This document shows positions 17,626 to 27,250 of a stretch of DNA of 64,000 bases, piece by piece. The stretch is from Chryseobacterium gallinarum (GTDB lineage: Bacteria > Bacteroidota > Bacteroidia > Flavobacteriales > Weeksellaceae), in contig NZ_CP009928.1 in NCBI RefSeq assembly GCF_001021975.1, positions 3,476,001-3,540,000 of the forward strand, given 5' to 3'. The position numbers and the translations under genes are program-made. The notes under the pieces were generated by a model. It ran no database searches. It was not told the DNA's origin and was given only the letters and a program-made list of their open reading frames with translations. Position 1 is the first letter of the stretch. Each line of letters starts with the position of its first letter.

Positions 17626-17697
17626 ATGAATAAAAAAGCATTTATATCATTAGACTTACCGGGCGAAAGCGCCCTTTACGATATTTATTGTTATTAA
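17626..17697 (+). CDS. Putative pyr leader peptide (23 residues)
   Basis: A 23-codon ORF starts right after the promoter (MNKKAFISLD...) and ends LYDIYCY with TAA at 17695-17697, directly abutting the 5' arm of a terminator hairpin (17698). Its 3' third is U-rich (Tyr, Asp, Ile, Tyr, Cys, Tyr codons). Size, position and overlap with the hairpins match the logic of the Escherichia coli pyrBI leader: a ribosome close behind the polymerase would mask the terminator. Translation has not been shown. The peptide itself probably has no function. Confidence 0.6.
   Translation: MNKKAFISLDLPGESALYDIYCY
17661..17674 (+). promoter_or_regulatory. Pause-type hairpin in the pyr leader
   Basis: GGGCG-AAAG-CGCCC forms a five-pair GC stem inside the leader ORF. 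It is followed by a U-rich stretch (TTTACGATATTTATTGTTATT in two parts: TTTACGATATT and TATTGTTATT), as expected of a UTP-sensitive pause site. Inference from layout. Confidence 0.5.
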
Positions 17698-17724
17698 GCG
17701 AAGATAGTTGTCTTCGCTTTTTTT
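17698..17724 (+). terminator. Intrinsic terminator (attenuator) before pyrB
   Basis: GCGAAGA (17698-17704) pairs with TCTTCGC (17711-17717), followed by seven T. It lies between promoter and pyrB start (17744), so it must be bypassed for pyrB expression and is best read as an attenuator. Confidence 0.8.
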
Positions 17725-17743
17725 ATGCCCAAAAATAAGAATT

Positions 17744-18634
17744 ATGTTTACGATTACAGAACTAAGCACCGAGAGAATCAACAGTATACTGACAGAAGCC
17801 CTGGCTTTTGCAAACGGTAAAACTGCTAAAATTGAAGGAGAAGTTTTTTGCTCAAACCTTTTCTTCGAAGACAGTACAAGAACAAAAACAAGTTTTGATA
17901 TTGCAGAAAGAAGATTAGGACTTCAGGTTGTGCCTTTTGATGCCTCACACAGTTCCGTAAATAAAGGGGAAAGCCTGTATGATACAGTGAAAACGATTGA
18001 AAGCCTGGGGGTAAACCTGGTGGTGATCCGGGATAAAAAAGACAGGTATTTTGAAGAATTGAAGAATATAAAGATTCCTGTAATCAATGGCGGTGACGGA
18101 ACGGGAAACCATCCTTCACAATGTATGCTGGATCTGATGACCATCTATCAGGAGTTTGGGAAATTTGAAGGACTGAAAGTAGGAATTGTAGGGGATGTGA
18201 AACACAGCCGTGTAGCCAATTCCAACGCAGAAGCACTAAGAAGGCTGGGAGCAAAAGTATATTTCTCAGGACCCGAACAATGGTTTGATGAAGGAGCTTT
18301 AATCAACGGAACATATCTGTCAGTAGATGAACTAATTGCCGAAGTGGATGTTCTGATGCTGTTAAGAATCCAGCATGAAAGACATGATGCAGCAATGAGT
18401 TTTACCGCTTCAGAATATCACAAAAGATATGGTCTGACCAAAGAGAGGGAAAAAGCCATGAAAAAAGAAGCAATCATCATGCATCCGGCACCTATCAACA
18501 GGGGCGTGGAAATAGATTCTGATCTGGTAGAATGCGAAAGATCAAGAGTGTTCAAACAAATGCAGAACGGCGTCTTCGCCAGAATGGCTATTTTGAAAGA
18601 AGCCCTGGAAGAGAAAGGGTTTACCTTTAAATAA
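17744..18634 (+). CDS. pyrB: Aspartate carbamoyltransferase, catalytic subunit
   Basis: The 296-residue enzyme makes carbamoyl aspartate, the first committed step of pyrimidine synthesis. The carbamoyl phosphate motif STRTKTSF lies at 44-51, and [12 protein letters not shown] near the C-terminus binds aspartate. I set the start at ATG 17744: an upstream in-frame alternative codon falls inside the attenuator hairpin. No pyrI regulatory subunit is nearby. Expression is probably set by the leader/terminator upstream. Confidence 0.95.
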   Translation: MFTITELSTERINSILTEALAFANGKTAKIEGEVFCSNLFFEDSTRTKTSFDIAERRLGLQVVPFDASHSSVNKGESLYDTVKTIESLGVNLVVIRDKKDRYFEELKNIKIPVINGGDGTGNHPSQCMLDLMTIYQEFGKFEGLKVGIVGDVKHSRVANSNAEALRRLGAKVYFSGPEQWFDEGALINGTYLSVDELIAEVDVLMLLRIQHERHDAAMSFTASEYHKRYGLTKEREKAMKKEAIIMHPAPINRGVEIDSDLVECERSRVFKQMQNGVFARMAILKEALEEKGFTFK

Positions 18635-18658
18635 AAGAACCAGGGTAAAAGTATGATG

Positions 18659-18811
18659 AGCTCCGTAGGAGCGACCTGTTAATAGCCAAGGATGAAATCC
18701 ATGGTAAATAAATGAAGCCAACAATTGGAAGCCCTGTAGGGGCGACCTGTTCATAACAACGGAAGAAACCCTTGAAAAAATAAAAAGCCTCGTAGAGGCG
18801 ACCTGTTAATA
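18659..18811. repeat. Three hairpin repeats between pyrB and carA
   Basis: Three 26-bp units (18659-18684, 18730-18755, 18786-18811) share AGnnnnGTAGnnnCGACCTGTT and differ in the stem: GCTCC/GGAGC, GCCCT/GGGGC, GCCTC/GAGGC. The stem changes are compensatory, so the fold is conserved. A weaker second hairpin (CCAAGGATGAAATCCATGG) follows unit 1. The units belong to a repeat type I believe is widespread in Bacteroidota intergenic DNA. Confidence 0.8.
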
Positions 18812-18834
18812 AAAAGAAAATCTAAATAGAAAAA

Positions 18835-19917
18835 ATGAAGAAAAAATTAATACTGGAGTCCGGTGAAGTGTTTCATGGAGAAGGTTTCGGAGCTGAATTG
18901 GAAACTGCAGGAGAAGTAGTTTTCAATACCGGAATGACTGGGTATCAGGAATTGATCTCTGATCCATCATATTGTGGTCAGATAGTTTGTATGACCTATC
19001 CGCTTATCGGGAATTATGGTATTAACCGTGATGATTATGAAAGTATCGAGCCGGCAATCAAAGGGCTTATCGTAAAAGAACTTTGCGATCTTCCTTCCAA
19101 CTTCCGTACTCAGATCACTTTAGATGAATTATTTAAAAAGAAAAACCTTTCAGGAATTTCAGGAATTGACACAAGAAGACTGACAAGAATTCTTCGTAAC
19201 CACGGAGTAGTGAAAGGAAAAATTGTGAATGCTGATGCTGATGAAAATGCTGTTGCGGCAGAATTGAAATCAACCAGCTTCCCGATCAATCAAGTGGAAG
19301 AAGTTTCCACTAAAACGCCTTACGCCAATCCAAACAGAGGTTTCAAAGTGGTATTGGTAGATTTCGGGGCAAAATTGGGAATTATCAGGGAATTATCTCA
19401 AAGAAACTGTGATATTATTGTAGTTTCCCAGGATACTACCGCTGAAGATATCCTGTTGATGAACCCGGATGGAATCATGCTTTCAAATGGCCCTGGTGAC
19501 CCGGAAGATGTACCACACGCATTAGATATGATCCGTGGATTATTAGGAAAAGTTCCAATCTTCGGAATCTGCTTAGGACACCAGCTGATTGGTCTTGCTT
19601 GTGGAGCAAAAACATTTAAATTAAAATTCGGACACAGGGGAGGAAACCACCCGGTACTGGATTTAGAAAAAAACAGGGTAGCCATCACTTCCCAAAACCA
19701 CGGATATGCCGTAGATCAGGAAAGCTTAAAAGGAACAGACCTTATCGAAACTCACATAGCCCTGAACGACAGGACAAACGAAGGTCTGAGACACAAAATC
19801 CACCCGTGCTTCTCTGTTCAGTACCACCCTGAAGCAAGTCCAGGTCCTGAAGATGCAAACTACCTGTTTGATGAGTTCATTGATTTAATGTACCAATTTA
19901 AAAATGTACCAGTTTAA
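18835..19917 (+). CDS. carA: Carbamoyl-phosphate synthase, small (glutaminase) subunit
   Basis: The 360-residue subunit releases ammonia from glutamine for CarB. The N-terminal half carries FNTGMTGYQEL; the C-terminal half is a class I amidotransferase with nucleophile C246 (FGICLGHQ) and the His/Glu pair in QYHPEASPG. Length is normal. It is separated from carB by a small four-helix-bundle gene and from pyrB by three hairpin repeats. Confidence 0.96.
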   Translation: MKKKLILESGEVFHGEGFGAELETAGEVVFNTGMTGYQELISDPSYCGQIVCMTYPLIGNYGINRDDYESIEPAIKGLIVKELCDLPSNFRTQITLDELFKKKNLSGISGIDTRRLTRILRNHGVVKGKIVNADADENAVAAELKSTSFPINQVEEVSTKTPYANPNRGFKVVLVDFGAKLGIIRELSQRNCDIIVVSQDTTAEDILLMNPDGIMLSNGPGDPEDVPHALDMIRGLLGKVPIFGICLGHQLIGLACGAKTFKLKFGHRGGNHPVLDLEKNRVAITSQNHGYAVDQESLKGTDLIETHIALNDRTNEGLRHKIHPCFSVQYHPEASPGPEDANYLFDEFIDLMYQFKNVPV

Positions 19918-19928
19918 CAATAATTAAA

Positions 19929-20291
19929 ATGATCAATTTCGAAAACAATCCTTTAATTGAAAAAACCGTTAAGTTCTCATTAGATATTATAGAGTACTGT
20001 GAATTATTGGAAAGTAAAAAGAAATTTATTATTGCTAAACAATTATTACGTTCCGGAACAAGTATTGGTGCAAATTCCTTTGAAGCACAAAATCCATACA
20101 GTAAAAAAGATTTTGTGAATAAAGTCAAAATTGCCGCTAAAGAGCTTGAAGAAACAAAATATTGGTTATACCTGTGTAAACACTCTCAAAGTTATCCATT
20201 TAATGAAAATTTGGAAACACAGATTATAGAAATTGGAAAGATTATTTATAAAATTTTAAGCACAAGTTTATCAAATGAAAACGGGCAGTAA
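19929..20291 (+). CDS. Four-helix-bundle protein (23S rRNA intervening-sequence protein family)
   Basis: The 120-residue protein matches the S23/IVP family pattern: IAKQLLRSGTSIGANSFEAQ and AAKELEETKYWL. Such proteins form pentameric four-helix bundles and are common in Bacteroidota, but their cellular role is unsettled. It lies 11 bp after carA and 46 bp before carB, inside what would otherwise be a carAB operon, and is surely co-transcribed. Whether it affects carbamoyl phosphate synthesis is unknown; insertion as a mobile cargo gene is an alternative. Confidence 0.88.
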   Translation: MINFENNPLIEKTVKFSLDIIEYCELLESKKKFIIAKQLLRSGTSIGANSFEAQNPYSKKDFVNKVKIAAKELEETKYWLYLCKHSQSYPFNENLETQIIEIGKIIYKILSTSLSNENGQ

Positions 20292-20337
20292 CATTGTTAC
20301 ACTGTTAGATTGATAAATTGTTACATTTTAAACCCCT

Positions 20338-23300
20338 ATGAAAAGAAACGATATAAAAACAATTTTAGTAATCGGTTCAGGACCTATCATCATCGGTCAG
20401 GCAGCTGAATTTGATTACGCAGGAACGCAGGCTTGTCTGTCTCTGAAAGAAGAAGGCTACAAGGTAATTTTGATTAACTCAAACCCTGCAACAATCATGA
20501 CAGATGTGGAAATCGCTGATAAAGTATATATCGAGCCGATTTCATTACAGTTTGTAAGCCACATCATCAGAAAAGAACGTCCCGATGCATTATTGCCGAC
20601 ACTCGGAGGGCAAACAGGACTTAACATGGCGGTAGAACTGGAAAAATCAGGAATTCTTGAAGAATGCAAAGTAGAAGTATTGGGAACTAAGCTTTCTGCG
20701 ATCAACAGAGCAGAAGACAGAGACCTTTTCCGTGAGCTGATGAGAGAACTGAATGAACCGGTTCCTGAATCTGATATTGTAAATACAGTAGAAGGAGCCC
20801 TCGCCTTTGCTGATGAAATCGGGTATCCTGTCATTGTTCGTCCTGCCTTTACCATGGGAGGAACGGGAGGCGGTATTGCTTCCACAGAAGCCGAATTGAA
20901 GGAGATTGCTGAGCTGGGATTAAAGCACAGCCCGGTTACCCAGTGTCTTATCGAAAAATCAATTGCAGGTTTCAAAGAAATAGAATACGAAGTAATGCGT
21001 GATGCAAACGACAACGCCATTGTAGTTTGTAACATGGAAAATATTGACCCGGTAGGAGTTCACACAGGAGACTCTATCGTAGTAGCACCTTCTCAGACGC
21101 TTTCAGACAGAGAATATCAGTTACTGAGAAATGCTTCTCTTAAGATCATCAGAGCCTTGGGAATTGAGGGAGGTTGTAATGTACAGTTAGCGCTGGATCC
21201 ACATTCATTCAACTACTATATCATTGAGGTTAACCCGAGAGTTTCCCGTTCATCAGCGTTAGCAAGTAAAGCAACAGGATACCCGATTGCAAAGATTGCT
21301 GCGAAAATTGCAGTAGGATTAACACTGGATGAAATCATGAACCCGGTAACAGGAAAAACATATGCGTGTTTTGAACCTGCCCTGGATTATGTGGTGACTA
21401 AATTCCCGAGATTCCCGTTCGATAAATTCGAAACAGCAGACAGAAGGCTTTCCACTCAGATGAAAGCAACAGGAGAAGTAATGGCGATCGGAAGAAACCT
21501 TGAAGAATCTTTACAGAAAGCAATCCGTTCACTGGAAACAGGGATTAGACATTTGGGATTAAAAACCAAGCAGGCCCAGGCCCTTACTGATGAAGAAATT
21601 GAAAGAAGAATCAGGGTGTGTGATGATGAGAGACTATTCATCATCGGAGATGCCTTAAGAAGAGGGTACGACTGGGAGCAAATCGTAGAATGGAGTAAAA
21701 TTGATAAATTCTTCATCTGGAAATTGAAAAAACTGGTTGACTTTGAAAAAGTAATTGCTGCTAATAAATTTGATAAAGAAACTTTAATTGAAGCTAAAAG
21801 ATTAGGTTTCGCAGATATCAATATCGCAGTTCTCTGGGAGGTAACAGAACGTGAAGTGTTCAACTTCAGAAAAGAAAACGGGGTAATGCCGGTATATAAA
21901 ATGGTAGACACCTGCGCTGCTGAATTTGAAAGCGAAACACCATATTTCTATGGGACCTACGAAGAAGAAAACGAAAGTGTTGTCTCAGATAAAGAAAAGA
22001 TCATCGTTTTAGGTTCAGGACCTATCAGAATCGGGCAGGGAGTTGAATTTGACTATGCAACAGTTCACTCGGTATGGGCAATTAAAGAAATGGGTTACGA
22101 AGCGATTATCATTAACAATAATCCTGAAACAGTTTCTACAGACTTCTCCATCTCTGATAAGCTATACTTTGAGCCATTGACGGAAGAAGATGTAATGAAC
22201 ATCATCGAACTTGAAAAACCTAAAGGAGTAGTAGTACAGTTCGGTGGCCAGACTGCCATCAACCTTGCAGATAAATTAGCTTCTCACGGAGTACAGATCT
22301 TAGGAACTTCACTGGAAGACCTTGACAGAGCTGAAAACAGGGATAAATTCGAAAAAGCACTTCAGGAACTTGGTATTCCTCAACCAAAAGGAAGAACTTC
22401 CACCTCAAAAGAAGAAGCCATCAAAATTGCCAATGAAATCGGGTACCCGGTATTGGTGCGTCCAAGCTACGTTTTAGGAGGTAGAGCAATGGAGATTGTA
22501 TATGGAGAATCAGAACTGGCTCATTACATGGAACATGCAGTAGATGCAAGTCCTGAGCACCCTGTTTTGGTAGACAAATACATGGTAGGAAAAGAAATCG
22601 AAGTAGATGCCATCTGCGACGGTGAAACTGTAGTAATCCCCGGAATTATGGAGCATATCGAAAGAGCGGGGGTTCACTCCGGAGACTCTATTGCAGTGTA
22701 TCCGCCACAGAATATTTCTCAAAGCGAAATCGACACGCTGGTTGATTACACCCAAAGATTAGCAAAAGGACTGAATGTTGTCGGATTAATGAATATCCAG
22801 TACGTTCTTTTCGAGGGCAATGTATATGTAATCGAAGTAAATCCGCGTTCTTCAAGAACAGTTCCTTTCTTATCCAAAATTACAGACGTTCCGATGGCCA
22901 ACCTTGCAACGAAAGCAATCTTAGGACAGAAGCTGGCAGATCTTGGTTATAAAAACGGTCTGGTTCCAAACAAAGAAGGAGTATTTGTGAAAGTTCCTGT
23001 ATTCTCTTTCTCAAAACTGACGAAAGTGGATATCTCCCTGGGGCCGGAAATGAAGTCTACAGGAGAGGTTATGGGGAAAGATACAACGCTGGAGAAAGCA
23101 CTTTATAAAGGTCTTGTTGCTGCAGGAAGAAAAGTTCCGATGCATGGATCCATTTTGTTTACGGTAGCCGATAAGCATAAAGAAGAAGCAGCAGCTCTTG
23201 CAGCAAGATTCCATGAAGTAGGATTCAGAATCTGGGCTACGGAAGGTACTGCGAAGTTCTTTGAAGAAAAAGGCATCCCATGCAAAATCGGATACAAAAT

Positions 23301-23517
23301 CGGAGAAGAGGATGTAAACCTGATCGACCTGATCCAGAAAGGAAAAGTTCAGTATGTAGTTAATACAACTACTAAAGGTAAACAAGCCGAAAGAGACGGA
23401 TTCCAGATCAGAAGAATGAGTGTAGAGAATGGAGTTCCTTGTTTAACATCAATGGACACTGTGGAAGCAATCTTAAAAGTAATCGAAAGCATGAGCTTCA
23501 AAATGGAGACGATGTAA
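20338..23517 (+). CDS. carB: Carbamoyl-phosphate synthase, large subunit
   Basis: The 1,059-residue subunit makes carbamoyl phosphate from bicarbonate, ammonia and two ATP. It has two homologous ATP-grasp halves, opened by [19 protein letters not shown] near residue 13 and [16 protein letters not shown] near residue 560. A C-terminal MGS-like regulatory domain follows (about 930-1,059). Its product feeds both PyrB and the arginine carbamoyltransferase encoded just upstream. Length is normal and all core motifs are intact. Confidence 0.97.
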   Translation: MKRNDIKTILVIGSGPIIIGQAAEFDYAGTQACLSLKEEGYKVILINSNPATIMTDVEIADKVYIEPISLQFVSHIIRKERPDALLPTLGGQTGLNMAVELEKSGILEECKVEVLGTKLSAINRAEDRDLFRELMRELNEPVPESDIVNTVEGALAFADEIGYPVIVRPAFTMGGTGGGIASTEAELKEIAELGLKHSPVTQCLIEKSIAGFKEIEYEVMRDANDNAIVVCNMENIDPVGVHTGDSIVVAPSQTLSDREYQLLRNASLKIIRALGIEGGCNVQLALDPHSFNYYIIEVNPRVSRSSALASKATGYPIAKIAAKIAVGLTLDEIMNPVTGKTYACFEPALDYVVTKFPRFPFDKFETADRRLSTQMKATGEVMAIGRNLEESLQKAIRSLETGIRHLGLKTKQAQALTDEEIERRIRVCDDERLFIIGDALRRGYDWEQIVEWSKIDKFFIWKLKKLVDFEKVIAANKFDKETLIEAKRLGFADINIAVLWEVTEREVFNFRKENGVMPVYKMVDTCAAEFESETPYFYGTYEEENESVVSDKEKIIVLGSGPIRIGQGVEFDYATVHSVWAIKEMGYEAIIINNNPETVSTDFSISDKLYFEPLTEEDVMNIIELEKPKGVVVQFGGQTAINLADKLASHGVQILGTSLEDLDRAENRDKFEKALQELGIPQPKGRTSTSKEEAIKIANEIGYPVLVRPSYVLGGRAMEIVYGESELAHYMEHAVDASPEHPVLVDKYMVGKEIEVDAICDGETVVIPGIMEHIERAGVHSGDSIAVYPPQNISQSEIDTLVDYTQRLAKGLNVVGLMNIQYVLFEGNVYVIEVNPRSSRTVPFLSKITDVPMANLATKAILGQKLADLGYKNGLVPNKEGVFVKVPVFSFSKLTKVDISLGPEMKSTGEVMGKDTTLEKALYKGLVAAGRKVPMHGSILFTVADKHKEEAAALAARFHEVGFRIWATEGTAKFFEEKGIPCKIGYKIGEEDVNLIDLIQKGKVQYVVNTTTKGKQAERDGFQIRRMSVENGVPCLTSMDTVEAILKVIESMSFKMETM

Positions 23518-23539
23518 TTCGGATAAAAGTAAATATAAT

Positions 23540-23567
23540 AAACCCAGCAAGCTTTCTTGCTGGGTTT
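23540..23567 (+). terminator. Terminator after carB
   Basis: AACCCAGCAAG and CTTGCTGGGTT form a stem of 11 pairs with a 4-base loop, followed by T residues. It ends the pyrimidine operon 22 bp after carB. Confidence 0.85.
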
Positions 23568-23686
23568 TGTTTGTTTGGTATTTCTCTTCCTTTATACTTT
23601 GTCAAAGAATTCTTGTGTGAAACTATATTACCTGGAATTTGGATTTTTATTATATTTAAAAAGTTTATTAGCTCAATAAAAACGTC

Positions 23687-24136
23687 ATGATTATAACCAG
23701 AAAATTCTTAAGCTCGTTTATTGCTTTTATCTTTCTTTTTACATTATCAGGATGTTCCATCCCCACCGATTTTTACCTTCAGAATTTAACCGGGACTAAA
23801 AAAATAATAAAAATAAATTATCCCGGAAATATTGTAAACTCTTTGGAAAAAGACACCTACGGAAGATTTAGCTTCAATTACATAGATGATGTAGTGAACC
23901 CAAGACTTTTTAAAAGAGAAAAAAATATTAAATCACTGGGAAAAATAAAAATTGATAGTACCAGTATTACAGTGGAAATGGGACCTGAATCTACTATGCG
24001 GGTTGAAAAAGCGCATAATTATCATTGGAACTGGAGGATTGCCAGTATTGAAATTGATGATAAGGTGTATACCATTAAAGAATTGAATGAAAATTCTGAT
24101 AAAATAAAAAATGATTATATCTTCAAAATTAAGTAA
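23687..24136 (+). CDS. Hypothetical lipoprotein
   Basis: The 149-residue protein has a lipoprotein signal peptide with lipobox LSGC near residue 23, then a mixed, mostly beta-strand body with many Lys and Ile. No family is recognised. The ATG at 23687 gives a normal signal peptide. It stands alone after the carB terminator. Confidence 0.75.
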   Translation: MIITRKFLSSFIAFIFLFTLSGCSIPTDFYLQNLTGTKKIIKINYPGNIVNSLEKDTYGRFSFNYIDDVVNPRLFKREKNIKSLGKIKIDSTSITVEMGPESTMRVEKAHNYHWNWRIASIEIDDKVYTIKELNENSDKIKNDYIFKIK

Positions 24137-24248
24137 TGCCTTCCATGTTGTTTTTTTTTGCAATTTATTTATAAATTAGAGCGTTAAAATTCAAGATGTT
24201 AATGCGATTTAAAAACTGATAAAAATTCCACCCAATCAAAAAATAACC

Positions 24249-24749
24249 ATGGCAGAATACCACGTAAAATCAAACAACTCTTTATCTTTTGAAATCACAA
24301 AAAGCAGCCAATTAGTTGGAAGCCTTACTTATAAAAGCTGGTTTACATTTAATGCTGAAATTGAAACTGCAGAACATCAACGCTATCAGATTGAGCCAAA
24401 AGGTTTTTGGGGAACTACTATTGAATTAAAGAATGGAGAGCAGGTACTCCTGAAATTCAGGATGAACTGGACTGGAGAAATTGTCATTCAAACCAGTTTC
24501 AACGGAATGAAAAATGGCTATGTTTTCAAGCACAGAGGTGTTTTTAAAGATTCATTTGTACTTACGGATCAGGAAGGAATTGAGCTTTTGGTGTTGAAGC
24601 CCAATTTGTCATGGAAACTGATGAATTATGAATATCAAATAATTACCACTGAACATTTTGAAACATTTCCCAATAAAGAAATACTGTTAATCACTGCATT
24701 ACATTGTGCCAATTATTATATGTCTATGATGGTAGGTGCGGTAATATAG
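24249..24749 (+). CDS. Hypothetical cytoplasmic protein, beta-rich
   Basis: The 166-residue protein starts MAEYHVKSNNSLSFEI and alternates short beta strands (SLTYKSWFTFNAEI, GEQVLLKFRMNW, GIELLVLKPN). This gives a tubby/LURP-like impression, but I cannot assign the family. The C-terminus has a short hydrophobic stretch (ILLITALHCANYYMSMMVGAVI, two pieces). No signal peptide. A strong bidirectional terminator follows. Confidence 0.7.
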   Translation: MAEYHVKSNNSLSFEITKSSQLVGSLTYKSWFTFNAEIETAEHQRYQIEPKGFWGTTIELKNGEQVLLKFRMNWTGEIVIQTSFNGMKNGYVFKHRGVFKDSFVLTDQEGIELLVLKPNLSWKLMNYEYQIITTEHFETFPNKEILLITALHCANYYMSMMVGAVI

Positions 24750-24810
24750 ATGAATAATTGATAATTATACAGGATGCTTGAATGTTTTAACTAAAAATAA
24801 CTTCAATAAT

Positions 24811-24847
24811 AAATAAAGGGTTTTCGATTTCCGAAAACCCTTTATTT
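24811..24847. terminator. Bidirectional terminator
   Basis: AAATAAAGGGTTTTCG and CGAAAACCCTTTATTT form a perfect 16-bp stem around a 5-base loop. It separates the hypothetical gene from the siderophore receptor operon. Confidence 0.85.
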
Positions 24848-24890
24848 ATGGCCTTTTTTAGAGTGAAATTTTATGATTTCCATCATGTTT

Positions 24891-24913
24891 TTATTTAGAA
24901 TCAATAAAAATAA
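24891..24913 (+). promoter_or_regulatory. Possible Fur-type operator before the siderophore receptor
   Basis: TTATTTAGAATCAATAAAAATAA is a partial palindrome (TTATTT / AAATAA outer arms) about 33 bp before the receptor start. A near-match to the -7 box (TAATTTAG) lies at 24916-24923. The left half resembles Fur-box halves; the right half is weak, so this is tentative. Confidence 0.35.
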
Positions 24914-24945
24914 ACTAATTTAGCGACACTAAGCTTAATTATAAA

Positions 24946-27132
24946 ATGAAAAAAACTATTATTTCTGCATCTTTATTGGCAGTAACCATGCTATGGGCTC
25001 AGGAAGCCGATACCATTAAAGTAGCTGAAATCCAATCCGTATCCCTTAAGGGAACCCAGAATTACAGAACGAAGAAATCAGAATCAATAGCAAGACTTCC
25101 TTTAGAAAACCTGGAAAATCCCACGGTGTATAACCTGGTTCCAAAGGAAATCATCAGTGAAATGAGTGCCATCGATTTTAATACAGCCATGGCTTCTGCC
25201 CCTGGAGTAGTAGTGAATAACAGTGTCAACGACAACGGAAATGATATTTTCCTGAGAGGCTTCAGTTCAAATGCCAGTTTTAGAAATGGATTAACACAAA
25301 ATCCCAGAGTCCAGTCAGAAATAGCAAACATTGAAAGAGTAGAAGTAATTAAAGGGCCATCAGGAACCTTATTTGGGGGAACATTGGCCAATTATGGCGG
25401 TGTAGTGAATGTGATCACCAAAAAGCCACAGGAAAATTTCGGTGGAATTATCAGTTATACCACAGGAAGCTGGGGAATGAACAGGATTACAGCAGATGTA
25501 AATACCCCTTTAAATAAAGAGAAAACAGCATTGGCAAGATTCAATGTGGCGGCATATTCCCAGGACTCTTTTCAGGATGCCGGTTACAACAAAGGAGTGT
25601 TTTTCTCAGGAAGCATCCTGTATAAAGTAAGTGATAAAACAACAGTAACACTGGATACCGAATTCCATGCCCCGGAAAAAACACTAAATGCCTATGTAAG
25701 GCAGTCTGAAAAATTAACACTTCGTTCCATGAAGGATCTTGCCGGGGCTCATGACAGATCATTCACCAGTAATGATATCGGTTCAAAAAGAACCAACTTT
25801 GTAACTATGGCCGAAGTAACTCATAAGTTCAACGACCGGTGGACTTCCAGAACATCTTATCAAAGAGGGGAAGCAAATGAAAATGAAGCCATATTTTTAG
25901 TTTTAAACTATTTGAATAACAATTCAGTCAGTAGAAGCATACGGCCTTTTGATAGTTATAAAATAACGACTGATAATATTCAACAAAATTTTATCGGAGA
26001 TTTTAAAATCGGAAAGCTCAGAAATCGCCTGGTAGTGGGAATAGATTATTTCCAGCAGACAAGTAAGAATCAATACCCGATGTTTAAGGTGGGCAGCAGC
26101 TCATCCGTTTTTGCCCCGTATCCGTTAAATGGAGTTTTTACAGATAGCTATGGTACACCTGAAGGAAATGATATTGTAATGCTGGATGACAGTTCTCCAT
26201 GGACTTCCATATCAAGGGATGTCATTAAAAGGCTTCCGAGAAGCGGAACCATGTATGATGTCAATAAAGTAACCACATTCAGTGTATACGCATCCGATGT
26301 TCTTAATATTACAGATCATCTATTGGTGATGGCGAGTTTAAGGATGGATAACTATAAAAATAACAATATCATTACAAATGGAGTGGAAGGAAAAGGAAAA
26401 TATACACAAACTCAATTTGCTCCGAAGTTCGGTTTGGTGTATGAGATCATCAAAAATGAAATTTCATTCTTTGCCAATTATGTAAACGGATTTAAAAACG
26501 TAGCACCTACCCGGGACCCCAGGGATAAAAGCGGGAATACCTTTATTGAATATAAACCGGAGCAAGGAAATCAGTTTGAGGCCGGATTTAAGGTAGATCT
26601 ATTCGGTAAAAAGCTTTTAACAACGGTGAGTTACTATAATATGAAAATCAAAAACCGTCTGATCGCAGATCCGTCAGGAATTTCAGGCCTTTATCTCCAG
26701 GATGGAAATATTAAGAATCAGGGGTTTGAAATAGATGTTGTAGCTAATCCGGTTAAAGGATGGAATATCATCGCAGGATATGGATATAATGACAATAAAT
26801 TTGATGACAGAAGCAGGGATGCCGGAAAAAGAAGTGCATGGACACCCAAACATGTAGCTAATTTTTGGACAAGCTACAAGATTCTTGACGGAACTTATGA
26901 AGGACTAGGTTTCGGTGCTGGGTTTAATTTTGTAGATAAAACTTACATTAATATCACCAATCATTTTCTGGCACCGTCATACACTACAGCGGGAGCCACT
27001 ATTTTCTATGATAAGAAAAAATACAGAATTGGCCTGAAGATGAATAATGCCCTTAATCAGACCTATTGGAATTTCTATGGTCAGCCACAGAAGCCAAGGG
27101 AAATCCTGGCCAACTTCGCTTTCAAATTCTAA
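24946..27132 (+). CDS. TonB-dependent siderophore receptor
   Basis: The 728-residue outer-membrane receptor starts with a signal peptide (cleavage near WAQEAD). It has a plug domain from about residue 45 to 165 (DIFLRGFSS, IERVEVIKGPSGTLFGG, YGGVVNVITKKP) and a 22-strand barrel ending REILANFAFKF. The plug wording fits the FhuA/ferrichrome-type siderophore class. It leads an operon with a PepSY membrane protein and an esterase, a set for uptake and breakdown of ferric siderophores. Carboxypeptidase-like N-terminal repeats typical of SusC are absent. Confidence 0.93.
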   Translation: MKKTIISASLLAVTMLWAQEADTIKVAEIQSVSLKGTQNYRTKKSESIARLPLENLENPTVYNLVPKEIISEMSAIDFNTAMASAPGVVVNNSVNDNGNDIFLRGFSSNASFRNGLTQNPRVQSEIANIERVEVIKGPSGTLFGGTLANYGGVVNVITKKPQENFGGIISYTTGSWGMNRITADVNTPLNKEKTALARFNVAAYSQDSFQDAGYNKGVFFSGSILYKVSDKTTVTLDTEFHAPEKTLNAYVRQSEKLTLRSMKDLAGAHDRSFTSNDIGSKRTNFVTMAEVTHKFNDRWTSRTSYQRGEANENEAIFLVLNYLNNNSVSRSIRPFDSYKITTDNIQQNFIGDFKIGKLRNRLVVGIDYFQQTSKNQYPMFKVGSSSSVFAPYPLNGVFTDSYGTPEGNDIVMLDDSSPWTSISRDVIKRLPRSGTMYDVNKVTTFSVYASDVLNITDHLLVMASLRMDNYKNNNIITNGVEGKGKYTQTQFAPKFGLVYEIIKNEISFFANYVNGFKNVAPTRDPRDKSGNTFIEYKPEQGNQFEAGFKVDLFGKKLLTTVSYYNMKIKNRLIADPSGISGLYLQDGNIKNQGFEIDVVANPVKGWNIIAGYGYNDNKFDDRSRDAGKRSAWTPKHVANFWTSYKILDGTYEGLGFGAGFNFVDKTYINITNHFLAPSYTTAGATIFYDKKKYRIGLKMNNALNQTYWNFYGQPQKPREILANFAFKF

Positions 27133-27250
27133 TTAAAAAACTTAAAGAATATATCCTTTGTTGGAAAATGCAAGACACTAAGATTTTGCCACTTAATGTA
27201 TTATTGAAAAGTTCCTGCATTCCAGCAACCAGATAACCTGATCAGCAGAT

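Noticed and set aside
18659..18811. CRISPR array
   Set aside because: Only three 26-bp units with unequal gaps of 45 and 30 bp, variable stems and no cas genes; a hairpin repeat family explains it better.
23439..23690. Open frame of 83 codons overlapping the end of carB
   Set aside because: It begins inside carB in another frame, runs through the carB terminator hairpin and has no domain.
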